Numbered from the stretch's first letter, positions 51,645 to 61,825 are shown. The stretch: DNA of 64,000 bases from Acrocarpospora corrugata (GCF_009687845.1 NZ_BLAD01000065.1:1-64000), one strand, 5' to 3'. A program made the numbers and translations. Notes: generated by a model not told the origin, from the letters alone.

Positions 51645-54419
51645 ATGTCGTACGACACGTCCCTCATCGGCCGGGAAACCGAGGTTAGCCGCCTCACCGA
51701 CCTGATCGACCGGATGCGCGGCTCGGGCGGAGCCCTGGTGGTGCGGGGTGCGGCGGGCATCGGGAAGTCCGCCTTGCTCGGGGCCGCGGTCGCCGCCGCG
51801 AACGCTCGGGGATTCCAGGTCTTCACCGCGTCGGGCGTGCAGTCCGAGGCTCCCCTGCCGTACGCGGGACTGCACCAGCTGCTGCACCCGCTCACCATTC
51901 ACGACGGCACGCTGCCGCCACCCCAGCGGGACTCGCTGCGCGCCGCCTTCGGCATGACGGACGCGACCGTGCCCGACCTCTACCTGGTCGCGCTGGCGAC
52001 GCTGAACCTGCTCGCCGAGGTCACGGCGCGGACGCCCGCGCTCCTCGTGGTGGACGACGCGCACTGGCTCGACCAGGCCAGCGCCCAGGTGCTCACCTTC
52101 CTGGCCCGGCGGCTGGGGTCGGAGGCGGCGGTGCTGCTCGCCGGGGTCCGGGACGGCTTCCCCTCCACGCTGAGCGACGCTGGCCTGCCGGAACTGGCGC
52201 TGGAAGGTCTGCCGGACGCGGACGCCGAGCGGCTGCTGGACGCCGTCGCCCCCGATCTGGCGCCGAACGTCCGGGGGCGGGTGCTGCGCGAGGCGACCGG
52301 CAATCCGCTGGCCCTGATGGAGCTGCCGCGCTCCTGGCGGGAGCTCCAGGGTGACGCCATGCTCCGCACGTCGTGGCTGCCGCTGACCACGCGGCTGGAG
52401 AAGGCGTTCAGCTCCCAGGCCGCGAGGCTGCCCGCCGCCACCCGTACGCTGCTGCTCGTCGCCGCGGTCAACGACGGCAGCGCGCTCGCCGAGACGCTGC
52501 CGGCGGCGGCCCGCCTGAGCCCCGGCCTCGGCGACCAGGACCTCGCCCCGGCCGTCGCCGCGCGGCTGATCACGGTGACCAAGGCGATCGTGTTCCGCCA
52601 CCCGCTCATGCGTTCGGCCGTCTACCAGGCGGCGAGCCTGGCGCAGCGGCACGCCGCCCACGCCGCGGTCGCCGACACCCTGGCCGAGCTGTCCGGGGAG
52701 AGCCCGGGGGATCTCGCCGATCGGGTGATCTGGCATCGGGCCGCGTCGAGTCCCCGCCCCGACGAGGGCGTCGCCGCCGCGCTCGACACGATGGCCGCCC
52801 GAGCCAGGCACCGGGGCGCGGCGGCCATGGCGGTGACCGCGCTGGAGCAGGCCGCCAGGCTCAGCCACGATCCGTACCTCCGCGCGGAGCGGCTGCTGCG
52901 CGGGGCCGACGTCGCCGTCGAGCTGGGCAACAACGACGTGGTGGGCCGCCTGCTGCGCCAGACCGAGCCGTTGGAGCTGTCCCCGGAGCAGCACACCCGG
53001 GTGCTCTGGATCAGGGGCGCCTTCGACGATGGGACGGGCGACCGGGCGGTCGAGCCGTCTGCGCTGGCCGAACTCGCCGAATCGGTGGCCGCCGGTGGGG
53101 ACCAGGAACGGGCGCTGCGGATCCTGTGGAGCGCGGCGCTGCGCTGCTTCTGGGTCGAGCCGGGGCAGGAAACCCGGCAGCGGGTCGTCGCGGTGGCCGA
53201 GAACCTGCCGGTTGACCGGTTCAACCCGCAACTGCTGGCGATCCTGGCCTACACGGCGCCGATCGAGCGTGGCGCCGTGGTCATCGACGGGCTGCGCCAG
53301 GTGACCGCGCAGCCGGTCGTCGACCCGCAGACCGCCAGGCTGCTGGGCACCGCGGCGGTCCTGGTGGGAGAGCTGGACCTGGCCGAACGCCTCTCCGCGG
53401 CGGCCCTGAGCGGTCTGCGCTCCCAGGGCAGGCTGCAGCTGCTGGCGCGGGCGCTGAGCGCGCGGGCCTGGAGCGCGGTCCTGCTGGTCAACCTGGACGT
53501 GGCCATTCCCGCTGTGCACGAGGCGACCATGCTGGCCAGGGAGACCGGCCAGCCCCTCATGTACGGCACGGCCCTGGCCACGGACGCGATGCTGGCCGCC
53601 CTGCGCGGCGAACTCGATCGCGCCCGCGCCCTGGCGACCGAGGCCGAGAAACTGAGCCTGACCGCGGGGGTGCGTCCGGTCCTGGCGACCGTACAGGCGG
53701 CGCGTGGGCTGGCGGCGCTGGCGGAAGGGCACTTCGCGGAGGCGTACGACCAGTTCGCGCGGATGCACGACCCCGCGGACCTGAGCTACCACCACGCGCT
53801 GCGCTGCTACACCCTGGGCGTGCTCGCGGACGCCGCCGCGCACAGCGGCGCGGACAACGTGGCGCGGGCGCGCGGCATCATGGCGGAGATGGAGGCGGTG
53901 GCGCGCAGAACGCCGTCCTCCGCGCTGCACTCGGGCCTCCTCCTGGCCAGGGCGTTCCTGGCCGGGGAGGAGGAGGCGCCGGCGCTGTTCGAGGAGGCGC
54001 TCGCCTCCGACAGCGTGCGCTGGCCGTTCGTCCGCGCCCACGCCCAGTTCGCCTACGGCGAGTGGTTGCGACGCCGGCGGCACGTCGCCAGAGCGCGGCC
54101 ACTCCTGCGGGCCGCCAGAGAAGCCTTCGACGCGCTCGGGGTGACCCCCTGGAACGAGCGGGCCCGTCAGGAACTCCGCGCGTCGGGTGAACGGAGCCGG
54201 CGGCGGCCCCGCGAGGTGCGCGACAAGCTCACCCCGCAGGAGTTCCAGATCATCCAGCTGGCGGCCGAAGGCATGACCAACCGGGAGATCGGCCAGCGGC
54301 TCTACCTCTCACACCGGACCATCGGCGCCCACCTGTACCGGATTTTCCCCAAGCTGGGGATAACATCCCGGTCCGAGCTGAGGCACGCGCTGATTTCCTC
54401 AGGCCCGGCCGATCGGTGA
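51645..54419 (+). CDS. LAL-type LuxR regulator with N-terminal AAA ATPase (second)
   Basis: 924 residues from MSYDTSLIGRETEVSRL. Walker A is RGAAGIGKSALLGAA and Walker B ALLVVDDAHWLDQASAQ. The TPR-rich middle is followed by LTPQEFQIIQLAAEGMTN, REIGQRLYLSHRTIGAHLYR and FPKLGITSRSELRHAL as the LuxR DNA-binding domain. It is divergent from the 48820 regulator with similar architecture, but sequence similarity is limited mainly to the ATPase and LuxR ends. It is convergent with the FAH-family operon that ends at 54476. Confidence 0.9.
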   Translation: MSYDTSLIGRETEVSRLTDLIDRMRGSGGALVVRGAAGIGKSALLGAAVAAANARGFQVFTASGVQSEAPLPYAGLHQLLHPLTIHDGTLPPPQRDSLRAAFGMTDATVPDLYLVALATLNLLAEVTARTPALLVVDDAHWLDQASAQVLTFLARRLGSEAAVLLAGVRDGFPSTLSDAGLPELALEGLPDADAERLLDAVAPDLAPNVRGRVLREATGNPLALMELPRSWRELQGDAMLRTSWLPLTTRLEKAFSSQAARLPAATRTLLLVAAVNDGSALAETLPAAARLSPGLGDQDLAPAVAARLITVTKAIVFRHPLMRSAVYQAASLAQRHAAHAAVADTLAELSGESPGDLADRVIWHRAASSPRPDEGVAAALDTMAARARHRGAAAMAVTALEQAARLSHDPYLRAERLLRGADVAVELGNNDVVGRLLRQTEPLELSPEQHTRVLWIRGAFDDGTGDRAVEPSALAELAESVAAGGDQERALRILWSAALRCFWVEPGQETRQRVVAVAENLPVDRFNPQLLAILAYTAPIERGAVVIDGLRQVTAQPVVDPQTARLLGTAAVLVGELDLAERLSAAALSGLRSQGRLQLLARALSARAWSAVLLVNLDVAIPAVHEATMLARETGQPLMYGTALATDAMLAALRGELDRARALATEAEKLSLTAGVRPVLATVQAARGLAALAEGHFAEAYDQFARMHDPADLSYHHALRCYTLGVLADAAAHSGADNVARARGIMAEMEAVARRTPSSALHSGLLLARAFLAGEEEAPALFEEALASDSVRWPFVRAHAQFAYGEWLRRRRHVARARPLLRAAREAFDALGVTPWNERARQELRASGERSRRRPREVRDKLTPQEFQIIQLAAEGMTNREIGQRLYLSHRTIGAHLYRIFPKLGITSRSELRHALISSGPADR

Positions 54420-54475
54420 CGTAGTCACATGACTGACGCGAGGGCGACGGCCGCCTTCATCGTCACCGCCGTCCG

Positions 54476-55303
54476 TTAGTCGCGGCCCACGATCGGGGTA
54501 CGGACGCTGCCAACCTTCTCCACCTCGACGACCACCTCGTCGCCGGGCTGGAGGAAGATCGGCGGGGTGCGTCCGGCCCCGACACCGCCAGGGGTGCCCG
54601 TGGCGACCACGTCGCCGGGGAGCAGCGTCACGGTGTCGGTGATGTAGGAGATGATCGCGGGGATGTCGTGGATCAGGTCGCGAGTGTTGCCGTCCTGCAT
54701 CAGCTCGCCGTTCACGAAGGTCCGGACCTGGAGTCCGAGTGCCGGGTCGCCGACCTCGTCTCTGGTGACGAGGGGGCTGATCGGGCCGGATCTGTCGGCG
54801 TTCTTGCCGAGCGTGAACTGCGGGGTGGCCAGCTGCTTGGCGCGGGCGCTGAGATCGTTGAACGCGGCGTAGCCCAGCACCTGGTCCAGCGCGGTTTCGC
54901 GGCTCGCCCGCCACACCACCGAGCCGATCACGACGGCCAGTTCGACCTCCCAGTCCAGGCCCTTCTCGTGCGGGGGCACGGGCGCCGACTCGCCTTCGAC
55001 GATCAGCGACTGCTGCCAGCGGCCGAAGATCATCGGGTAGGCGGGCTCGTTGAGTCCGGCCAGGTCCTTGGCCTCTCCCGCGTGGCTGCGGTAGTTGATG
55101 CCGACGCAGAAGATGCGTGCGGTGACCGGCACGGGCGGCGCGAGCACCGCCTCCGCCAAGCTGATCCGATCAGTGCCCGGCCCTTCCAGGCCGGCGGCCG
55201 TGTCGGCGTAGAACGCGTCCGCCGTGCCGAGGTCGACGACGACGTCACCCTCGATGCGGCCGATGTGGCGGACGCCGTCGAGGACAAGTCCGGTGAGTCT
55301 CAT
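54476..55303 (-). CDS. Fumarylacetoacetate hydrolase-family protein
   Basis: 275 residues. FAH C-terminal domain: FCVGINYRSHAGEAKDLAG, PMIFGRWQQSLI, DWEVELAVVIG (metal-binding E-x-E), GYAAFNDLSAR, then the last segment ATGTPGGVGAGRTPPIFLQPGD. Small FAH proteins of this length hydrolyse or decarboxylate acylpyruvates and oxo-acids such as those formed after aromatic ring cleavage. It is the last gene of the minus-strand operon MFS, ALDH, SnoaL-like, FAH, with 3 bp between it and the SnoaL-like gene. Confidence 0.9.
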   Translation of the reverse strand: MRLTGLVLDGVRHIGRIEGDVVVDLGTADAFYADTAAGLEGPGTDRISLAEAVLAPPVPVTARIFCVGINYRSHAGEAKDLAGLNEPAYPMIFGRWQQSLIVEGESAPVPPHEKGLDWEVELAVVIGSVVWRASRETALDQVLGYAAFNDLSARAKQLATPQFTLGKNADRSGPISPLVTRDEVGDPALGLQVRTFVNGELMQDGNTRDLIHDIPAIISYITDTVTLLPGDVVATGTPGGVGAGRTPPIFLQPGDEVVVEVEKVGSVRTPIVGRD

Positions 55304-55306
55304 CGG

Positions 55307-55843
55307 TTATTTCTCCCACTGTCCGAAGTGCGGGCCATCCGGGTAGTCCACGACGGCGGCGTCCGGCCCGATCCAGTCGTGGTCGGACGCGCCGCCCCAC
55401 GGGCGTGACATCTCGTAGGCGATCTCGCGGGTGATCTGGCCGTCGCGCATCTCGAAGATGTGGATCAGGCGCATGCTGACGCGGTCGCCGACCTTGAAGC
55501 CCAGGTTCGGCATCTGGTCGCCGACGACCGACAGGTCGGCGATCTGGTCGTCGAACACGTAGTCGCGGGTCGCGTAGCGGCGGAGCGACGTCGTGCGGTT
55601 GTAGTGCAGGGTTTCGAAGATGCCCAGGTAGCCCTGCTTGACCTCGTTGGTGTCGGTGTAGACCAGGCCGCGGTTGGGGGCCTCCCAGACGATGTCGTCC
55701 GCGTACAGGGCGATGGCTTTGTCGACTGAGTCGGGGGTCTCGTTGTGAAAGTGGGCTTCGACTACTCGGAGGTTGAGAGCCGCTACCTCGTCGTCGGTCA
55801 TGTTCGAGGTGTCGACGGGGCCGACGGGGGTGTCATCCGACAT
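55307..55843 (-). CDS. SnoaL/NTF2-like protein
   Basis: 178 residues. NTF2-like cone fold pattern: LRVVEAHFHNETPDSVDKAI, YADDIVWEAPNRGLVYTDT, YLGIFETLHYN, DRVSMRLIHIFEMRDGQITR and AYEMSRPWG. Members include polyketide cyclases, dehydratases, isomerases and non-catalytic binding proteins. The position between an aldehyde dehydrogenase and an FAH-family gene suggests handling of a catabolic intermediate. No catalytic set could be assigned. Confidence 0.8.
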   Translation of the reverse strand: MSDDTPVGPVDTSNMTDDEVAALNLRVVEAHFHNETPDSVDKAIALYADDIVWEAPNRGLVYTDTNEVKQGYLGIFETLHYNRTTSLRRYATRDYVFDDQIADLSVVGDQMPNLGFKVGDRVSMRLIHIFEMRDGQITREIAYEMSRPWGGASDHDWIGPDAAVVDYPDGPHFGQWEK

Positions 55844-55859
55844 GGGTTTCTCTTTCTCT

Positions 55860-57308
55860 TCATGCGCGGAAAGCGACTGTGGTGGTCTTTCTGTGGGTGA
55901 AGGCGTCTAGAGCGCCCTCGATGGAGAACTCCTGGCCGATTCCGCTGGCCTTGATCCCGCCGTAGCTGAGGCCGGGGAGCTGGCCCAGGCCGCGGTTGAC
56001 CTGGACCCAGCCGGCGTCGATCCTGGCCGCCGTACGGAGGGCGGCGTCGATGTCGTGGCTCCAGACGTAGCCGGCCAGCCCGTACGGGGAGTCGTTGGCC
56101 AGGGCGACGACCTCGTCCTCGGTGTGCCAGGGGATGGCGACCTGGACGGGGCCGAAGATCTCCTCGCGGGCGGCGGCCCAGCCGGGGTCGACGCCGGTGA
56201 GCACTGTCGGGGTGTAGAAGAAGCCCTGGTCGGAGCCGGGCCAGCGGCTGCCGCCGGTCAGCGCTTCCGCGCCGAGTTCGATCGCGCCGCGGACGTAACG
56301 GTCGACGCGGGCGAACTGGCGCGCGTTGATGATCGATCCGATGTCGGTCTTCTCGTCGAGTGGGTCGCCGACGACCAGCAGGGCGGCTTTCGCGGTGACG
56401 CGGGCGAGGAAGGAGTCGTAGATCGATTCATGGACGAACAGCCGCGAACCCGCCGTACAGGACTGGCCCTGGCGGGGGAAGCGCATGCTCGCGATGACGC
56501 CGTCGGCGGTCGCGTCGGTGTCGGCGTCGGGGAAGACGATCGAGGGGCTCTTGCCGCCGAGTTCCAGCGAGACCGGCACGACGCGGTCGGCGGCTGAGGC
56601 CATCACCATCCTGCCGATCGCGGTGGAGCCGGTGAACGACAGCTTGGCGATCCGGGGTTCGGCCAGAAGTGCCGCGCCCGCCTCGTCGCCCAGGCCGGTG
56701 ACGACGTTGAGTACGCCCGGCGGAAGATGCCGGTTGAAGATGCGGGCGACGGCGAGGACCGCCAGCGGGGCTTCTTCCGATACCTTGATGACCACGGTGT
56801 TGCCGGTCGCGAGCGCCGCGGCCACCTTGACCACGGAGAGCTGGACCGGGGCGTTCCACGGGGTCATCGCCCCCACGACCCCGAACGGCTCGCGCGTGGT
56901 GAAGTTGAGGAGGCCCGCCCCGAGCGGGACGGTCTCCCCCTTCAACTCCGTCGCGGTGCCGCCGAAGTAGTGCAGGAGGTCGATCGCGCTCTGGACCTCC
57001 GGGCGGGACTGCAACCGGATGGCGTTGCCGGTCTCCCGCGCGAGTTCGACCGCGATCTCCTCCTTGACCGCGCGGAGACCGTCGCCGATCTGGGTCAGCA
57101 GCCGGCCCCGCGCCGCCGGGGAGGTGCGCCGCCAGCCGTCGAAGGCGGCCAGCGCGGCCCCGGTCGCCGCCGCGATGTCGGCGCGACCGCCGCGAGGGAC
57201 CTCCGCGAGGAGCTCCCCCGTCGCCGGCGCGTACACGGGGAGCCAGTCGCCGTCGACGGCCTCGGTGTCGAGGCCGTCGATCAGCATCAGGGTGCGCCCA
57301 CTCGTCAT
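55860..57308 (-). CDS. Aldehyde dehydrogenase
   Basis: 482 residues, ATG overlapping the stop of the MFS gene (57305-57308). MTPWNAPVQLSVVKVAAAL and TGNTVVIKVSEEAPLAVLA form the cofactor site, FTGSTAIGRMV and VSLELGGKSPSIVFPD carry the Glu, and PRQGQSCTAGSRLFV the catalytic Cys. EEIFGPVQVAIPWH follows, and the end is LSYGGIKASGIGQEFS. It is a different subfamily from the ALDH at 30841. It probably oxidises an aldehyde produced by the flavin monooxygenases or hydrolases of this region. Confidence 0.9.
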   Translation of the reverse strand: MTSGRTLMLIDGLDTEAVDGDWLPVYAPATGELLAEVPRGGRADIAAATGAALAAFDGWRRTSPAARGRLLTQIGDGLRAVKEEIAVELARETGNAIRLQSRPEVQSAIDLLHYFGGTATELKGETVPLGAGLLNFTTREPFGVVGAMTPWNAPVQLSVVKVAAALATGNTVVIKVSEEAPLAVLAVARIFNRHLPPGVLNVVTGLGDEAGAALLAEPRIAKLSFTGSTAIGRMVMASAADRVVPVSLELGGKSPSIVFPDADTDATADGVIASMRFPRQGQSCTAGSRLFVHESIYDSFLARVTAKAALLVVGDPLDEKTDIGSIINARQFARVDRYVRGAIELGAEALTGGSRWPGSDQGFFYTPTVLTGVDPGWAAAREEIFGPVQVAIPWHTEDEVVALANDSPYGLAGYVWSHDIDAALRTAARIDAGWVQVNRGLGQLPGLSYGGIKASGIGQEFSIEGALDAFTHRKTTTVAFRA

Positions 57309-58849
57309 GGCCGCGCGGAGACAACCGGTCGAGCGGTCACGACGCGCCGCCCCTGTGGGATCGCCAGGGCGAGCAGACCGCCCACGGCCGACACCACGGC
57401 GCCGATCAGCAGCGCGGTCACGAAACCGCTCTCCTGGTAGAGGTTGACGCCCGGGGCGATCTCCATGGCGACCGCGCCCGCCAGCACCACGTAGGAGATC
57501 TGCTGCATCATCCCGCCGAGGATGCCGTCACCCGTGCCGACGATTCCGGTGGCGACGGCCCGCTGGTCCTCGGGCACGGCGAGCAGGATCAGGTTGGGCC
57601 GGGCCGCGAGCACCAGCAGGCCGGCGCCGCCGAGCGCGTAGCCGAGCATGTAGTGCCAGACCTCGGTGTGCAGCAGCGCCAGCACGACCACGTGCGAGGC
57701 CACCAGCGCGGCGCCGATGAAGACGTGGTTGCGGAACCCGATCGACTTCGCGGTCAGGCCGACGAACACGCCGCCGACGATGACCAGCAGGCCGGCGGGC
57801 GAGAAGACCAGGGCGATCTCGGTTGAAGTGAGCCCCTGGCCGTACGCCGGGGCGGCCTCGCTCGGGGTGGCGAGCATCTGGGGCACCACGTAGCTGCCCA
57901 TGGCCGTCGCCGAGGTGACGAGCCCGCAGGCGAGCATCGGCGCCCAGATCGGACGGCTGGTCAGCAACTTGATGTTGATCAGCGGCTCGCGGGTGACCCG
58001 CTGCTGCTGGACCCACACTCCGAGCACCACCAGGCCGCCGAGGAACAGGCCCAGGGTGCGCGGGTCGCCGTACCCCCAGTCCCGCGCCTGGGTGAGGCCC
58101 AGCTGGACGGCCAGGACACCGCACGCCAGGATGACCGCGCCGAGGTAGTCGATGGAGCCCCGGGTACGCAGCGGCGATTCCGGCACGATCAGGGCGACCA
58201 GCACCAGGCCCACCAGCGAGATGCCCGCCATCAGGACGAACACGGCGCTGGTGCTGAACAGGTCCACCAGCAGCGAGGCGAGCAGCGGTCCGGCGATGAC
58301 GACCACGCCGATGCCGTTGGTCGCGATCGAGATTCCCAGCGAGCGCCATCTCGGCGGGAAGGTGTCGCGCATCAGGGCGAAAGTCAGGGGTGCGAAGGCG
58401 ATCGCGGCGCCCATGAGCGCCCGGCCGATCAGGAGCACGATGAAACTCGTCGCGAAGATGCCGATGACGGCGCCGACCGTGGCGATCGCGGCGGTGATGA
58501 GCAGGGCCCGCTTCTTGCCATAGATGTCGCCGACCTTCGCCAGCAGCGGGGTGGCCACCGCGCCGGCGAGGGCGAAGACAGTGAGGATCCACACGATCTG
58601 CGCGGTCTCGTACTCGGCCGCGAACTGGGGGAGAATGGGAGCGAACACCGTGATGGCCAGCGCCGACTGCTCGCTGAGCAGCACCAGGGACAGCACCACG
58701 GCGATCCAGAAGCCGCCCCGTCGTGCCCGCAGGCTGTCGATCTTGGCCTGTTGGGCTGGATCGATCGTGACCTGGTCGACCCGAGTCGACGGGTCGATGA
58801 CCTCTTCCAAGCCCTCGTCGTTGAGCCGGGGGGATCTCTCGGATTCCAT
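57305..58849 (-). CDS. MFS transporter, DHA2-like (first)
   Basis: 514 residues; GGAGCG before the ATG. A ~60-residue cytosolic N-terminus is followed by about fourteen membrane segments, starting FWIAVVLSLVLLSEQSALAI. The loop motif KVGDIYGKKRALLI corresponds to the MFS G-x-L-x-D-R-x-G-R-K signature, and GRALMGAAIAFAPLTFAL is the next helix. A four-gene operon starts here. It is divergent from a second, related MFS gene at 59025, with 175 bp between them for two promoters. It may import the growth substrate or export a product. Confidence 0.88.
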   Translation of the reverse strand: MESERSPRLNDEGLEEVIDPSTRVDQVTIDPAQQAKIDSLRARRGGFWIAVVLSLVLLSEQSALAITVFAPILPQFAAEYETAQIVWILTVFALAGAVATPLLAKVGDIYGKKRALLITAAIATVGAVIGIFATSFIVLLIGRALMGAAIAFAPLTFALMRDTFPPRWRSLGISIATNGIGVVVIAGPLLASLLVDLFSTSAVFVLMAGISLVGLVLVALIVPESPLRTRGSIDYLGAVILACGVLAVQLGLTQARDWGYGDPRTLGLFLGGLVVLGVWVQQQRVTREPLINIKLLTSRPIWAPMLACGLVTSATAMGSYVVPQMLATPSEAAPAYGQGLTSTEIALVFSPAGLLVIVGGVFVGLTAKSIGFRNHVFIGAALVASHVVVLALLHTEVWHYMLGYALGGAGLLVLAARPNLILLAVPEDQRAVATGIVGTGDGILGGMMQQISYVVLAGAVAMEIAPGVNLYQESGFVTALLIGAVVSAVGGLLALAIPQGRRVVTARPVVSARP

Positions 58850-59024
58850 CGTCGCTCCTTTCGCGAGTTCGAAATGTTGATTTGTGTTCCGTTCGGCCCC
58901 CCGTCCCGCGACCATCCATCAATCCGCGGTTACGCGGGTGTTTCCGGTTCGAGAACTGTCGATCTCGATGGTGCCGACCGCTGAAGAGGCCGGATGGGAC
59001 GTCGGCCGGTGACAATTCGTGGCG

Positions 59025-60440
59025 ATGAACACCACCGTTGCCGCTCGCTCGCCCCGGGCGTTGCTGATCACACTCGGGCTGGGCACGTTCACCGTGTCGA
59101 TCGCCGCGACCACGGTCGTCCCGGTGCTGCCGGTGCTGCAGCAGCACTTCGGCGTCACCGCCGGCGACACCGCCTGGCTGGTCACGGCCTATTTCCTGGT
59201 CGCCTCCACCGCCACCCCCGTTCTCGGCCGGTTGGGTGACATGAAGGGCAAGCGCCCGGTGCTGATCGGCGCGCTCGTCCTGTTCCTGGTCGGTTCGCTG
59301 GTCTGCGCGGTCGCGCCGAACCTCGCTCTGCAGATCTTCGGCCGGGCGCTGCAGGGGTTCGGCGGGGCTGTGTTTCCCCTGGCGTACGGCATCGTCCGTG
59401 ACGAGTTGCCGGTGGCGCGAATACCGAACGCGATCGGGTTCCTGGCGGCCACGCCGGCCGTGGGGGGTGCCCTGGGCCTGCCGCTCGGCGGGTTCATCGC
59501 GGAGCACGCGCCGGTCGCGATCATCTTCGTGGCGCAGAGCACGCTGGCGATCACCGCCCTGACCGCCGCCTGGATCACCCTTCCCGGCTCCCGGTTCCGG
59601 GCCAGCGGGCGCGTCGACATCGTCGGCGCGATCGTGTTCACGGTCGGGTTCGGCTTACCGCTGCTGGCGGTCTCGCGTGCCGTCTCCTGGGGCTGGGGGT
59701 CGCCGACCACGCTGGGCTGCTTCCTGGTGGGAGCGGCGCTGCTGGCCGGGTGGGCCTGGCTGGAGCTGCGCACCACCGACCCGCTGGTCAACATCCGGAC
59801 CTTCATCCGCCGACCGGTGCTGCTCACCAACCTGACCACGGCAGTGGCGGGGTTCGGGCTCTTCGGGTCCTTCATCCTGCTGCCCCAGCTCGCCCAGGTT
59901 CCGGAGAGCTCCGGCTACGGGCTCGGCCTGGCGGCGTCAGCCGCCGGTCTGCTGCTCGTCCCGAACGCCCTGGTGAACGCGGCGACGTCCGGCATGTCGG
60001 GGCGCGTGATCGGCCGCTGGGGCGCCCGTACCCCGCTGCTGGTCGGCTGTTCGATCGCGGTGGCCGCCTTCGTCCTGCTCAGCGTGGCGCACGGCGGGGC
60101 GTGGCTGCTGGTGCTGTGGAGTTGCGTGCTGGCGGTCGGGGTCGGCCTGAGCTACCCGGCCATGCCGACCCTCATCCTCGGCGCGGTCGAGCAGCACGAG
60201 AGCAGCGAGGCGAGCGGGGTCAACACCATCATGCGGAACGCCGGCGCCGCGGCGGGCAGCGCGCTGGCCGGCAGCATCATCGCGGCGCACACGCTGCCGA
60301 GCGGCCTGCCGACCGAGCGTGGCTTCTCGATCGCGTTCCTGGTGGCCGCTCTGGCCAGCGCGCTCGCCGTCGCGATCGGTGTCTGGATCCCCCGCGAACG
60401 CCCGGTTCCAGAACCCGGGACACCGGTCCGCGCCGGGTGA
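59025..60440 (+). CDS. MFS transporter, DHA2-like (second)
   Basis: 471 residues; a GTG six bases upstream (59019) is an alternative start. About fourteen membrane segments. TTVVPVLPVLQQHFGVTAGD is the first, and GRLGDMKGKRPVLI the MFS loop motif. GRALQGFGGAVFPLAYGI and AATPAVGGALGLPLGGFI, the latter resembling motif C of drug antiporters, point to export by proton antiport. It is followed at 120 bp by the flavin monooxygenase gene and probably shares its regulation. Confidence 0.88.
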   Translation: MNTTVAARSPRALLITLGLGTFTVSIAATTVVPVLPVLQQHFGVTAGDTAWLVTAYFLVASTATPVLGRLGDMKGKRPVLIGALVLFLVGSLVCAVAPNLALQIFGRALQGFGGAVFPLAYGIVRDELPVARIPNAIGFLAATPAVGGALGLPLGGFIAEHAPVAIIFVAQSTLAITALTAAWITLPGSRFRASGRVDIVGAIVFTVGFGLPLLAVSRAVSWGWGSPTTLGCFLVGAALLAGWAWLELRTTDPLVNIRTFIRRPVLLTNLTTAVAGFGLFGSFILLPQLAQVPESSGYGLGLAASAAGLLLVPNALVNAATSGMSGRVIGRWGARTPLLVGCSIAVAAFVLLSVAHGGAWLLVLWSCVLAVGVGLSYPAMPTLILGAVEQHESSEASGVNTIMRNAGAAAGSALAGSIIAAHTLPSGLPTERGFSIAFLVAALASALAVAIGVWIPRERPVPEPGTPVRAG

Positions 60441-60562
60441 CTGGCGGGGTCGATAGCCCGCGCCGGATCGACGGGCAATCCCTTTCAACCATGGTTAGCG
60501 TCCGGGCGAGGGGTTCGGGCGCTGTGCGCGCACCCTCCAGAGCGATGAAGAGGTCATCTGTC

Positions 60563-61825
60563 ATGTCAGACGTCATCAGTGATTCCGAAGCGACCCTCAC
60601 TGCCGACGAACTTGTCGAGCGTGCGGTGGCGCTGCGGCCGCTGCTGCGGGAGCAGCAGGAGGATGCCGAGAAGCGCGGCAGCTACTCGCCGCAGATGCAC
60701 GACATGTTCGCCGAGGCGGGCTTCTACTCCATACTCGTGCCGCGCCGCTACGGCGGGCTGGAACTCGACCTGACCACCTACTACCGGGTCATGGTCGAGG
60801 TGTCCAGAGGCGACCCGGGCACCGGCTGGTGCCTGACGCTGGGTTCCAGTCACGCGCTCGTGGCCGGGAGTTTCTTCGCCGAGGAGGCGCAGGCGGAGCT
60901 CTTCTCGGACGGGACGTTCTGCGCGCCGCACACGGGTGTCGGTCCCGGGATCGTCCTGCGCGAAGTCGAGGGGGGCTATCAGGCCAGTGGCCGGTTGGAG
61001 TACGGCTCGGGCATCCCGTACTCCAACTGGGTGCTGGGCATGGCCATGATCGACCGGGGACCGGGCACCCCGCCCGAGATGGTCAACATCGCGGTCCCGA
61101 AGGACCGGGTGACCGTGCTGGACAACTGGGGCGGCGACCGGACGCTCGGCATGCGGGCGAGCGGCTCCAACAGCTTCGTCGTCGAGGACGTGTTCGTGCC
61201 CGCGCGGCACGTCGTCGCCGGCACCTGGCACGAGGGCTGGGACCCGCAGGTCGCCACCCCCGGGGCGATCCTGCACGACAACCCGATGTACCTGGGCCGA
61301 GCCCATGCGACCTATCACACCTCCATCGCGTCGGTGCAGGTCGGCGCGGCCAAGGCCGCCCTGGACGAGTTCGACGAGCAGATGTTGGCGCGCAGGACGG
61401 TCGTCCCGTCGGCGGCGTTCCGGTTCGAGGATCCACACTCGCAGCGCATCCACGGTCAGGCCGCCGCGATGGTCGACTCGGCCGAGTCCATCCTGCTCAC
61501 GGTGACCGACCGGTACCGGGAGCACGCCGAGCGCTGGGCGCGTACGGGCGAGCCCTTCGACATGCCCAAAGTGATCGCGCTCTACGGGATGGCGCAGCAG
61601 GCGGGCGCCCTCGCCGCCGAGGCGGTCGAACTCATGTACCGCGGCGCCGGGACTTCGGCCTCGGTGCCGGCGAGCCGGCTGGCGCGCTACTTCCGCGACA
61701 CCGCGATGTACCGAGGTCACCAGTCGTCGCAGCGGGAGACGTACTGGGCCCGGATGAGCCTGGTCCGGCTCGGCCTGGCCGACGGGCTTTTCAGCGGACC
61801 CAAGAAGAAGGAGGACGCCCGATGA
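60563..61825 (+). CDS. Acyl-CoA-dehydrogenase-fold flavin monooxygenase
   Basis: 420 residues from MSDVISDSEATLTADEL; AGAGG precedes. The family pattern is of the group D flavin-dependent hydroxylases (HsaA/HpaB-like): FAEAGFYSILVPRRYGGLEL, TGWCLTLGSSHALVAGSF, GRLEYGSGIPYSNWVLG, MRASGSNSFVVEDVFVPARH, and a helical C-terminus with GQAAAMVDSAESILL. Such enzymes use reduced flavin from a separate reductase to hydroxylate phenols or oxidise related compounds. No reductase gene is in the window. It overlaps the esterase-like gene by 4 bp. Classical acyl-CoA dehydrogenase function is less likely. Confidence 0.8.
   Translation: MSDVISDSEATLTADELVERAVALRPLLREQQEDAEKRGSYSPQMHDMFAEAGFYSILVPRRYGGLELDLTTYYRVMVEVSRGDPGTGWCLTLGSSHALVAGSFFAEEAQAELFSDGTFCAPHTGVGPGIVLREVEGGYQASGRLEYGSGIPYSNWVLGMAMIDRGPGTPPEMVNIAVPKDRVTVLDNWGGDRTLGMRASGSNSFVVEDVFVPARHVVAGTWHEGWDPQVATPGAILHDNPMYLGRAHATYHTSIASVQVGAAKAALDEFDEQMLARRTVVPSAAFRFEDPHSQRIHGQAAAMVDSAESILLTVTDRYREHAERWARTGEPFDMPKVIALYGMAQQAGALAAEAVELMYRGAGTSASVPASRLARYFRDTAMYRGHQSSQRETYWARMSLVRLGLADGLFSGPKKKEDAR

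Noticed and set aside
59750-60562. N-terminal extension of the flavin monooxygenase over the MFS gene
   Set aside because: The extension is MFS coding sequence read out of frame; family homology begins at the ATG at 60563.
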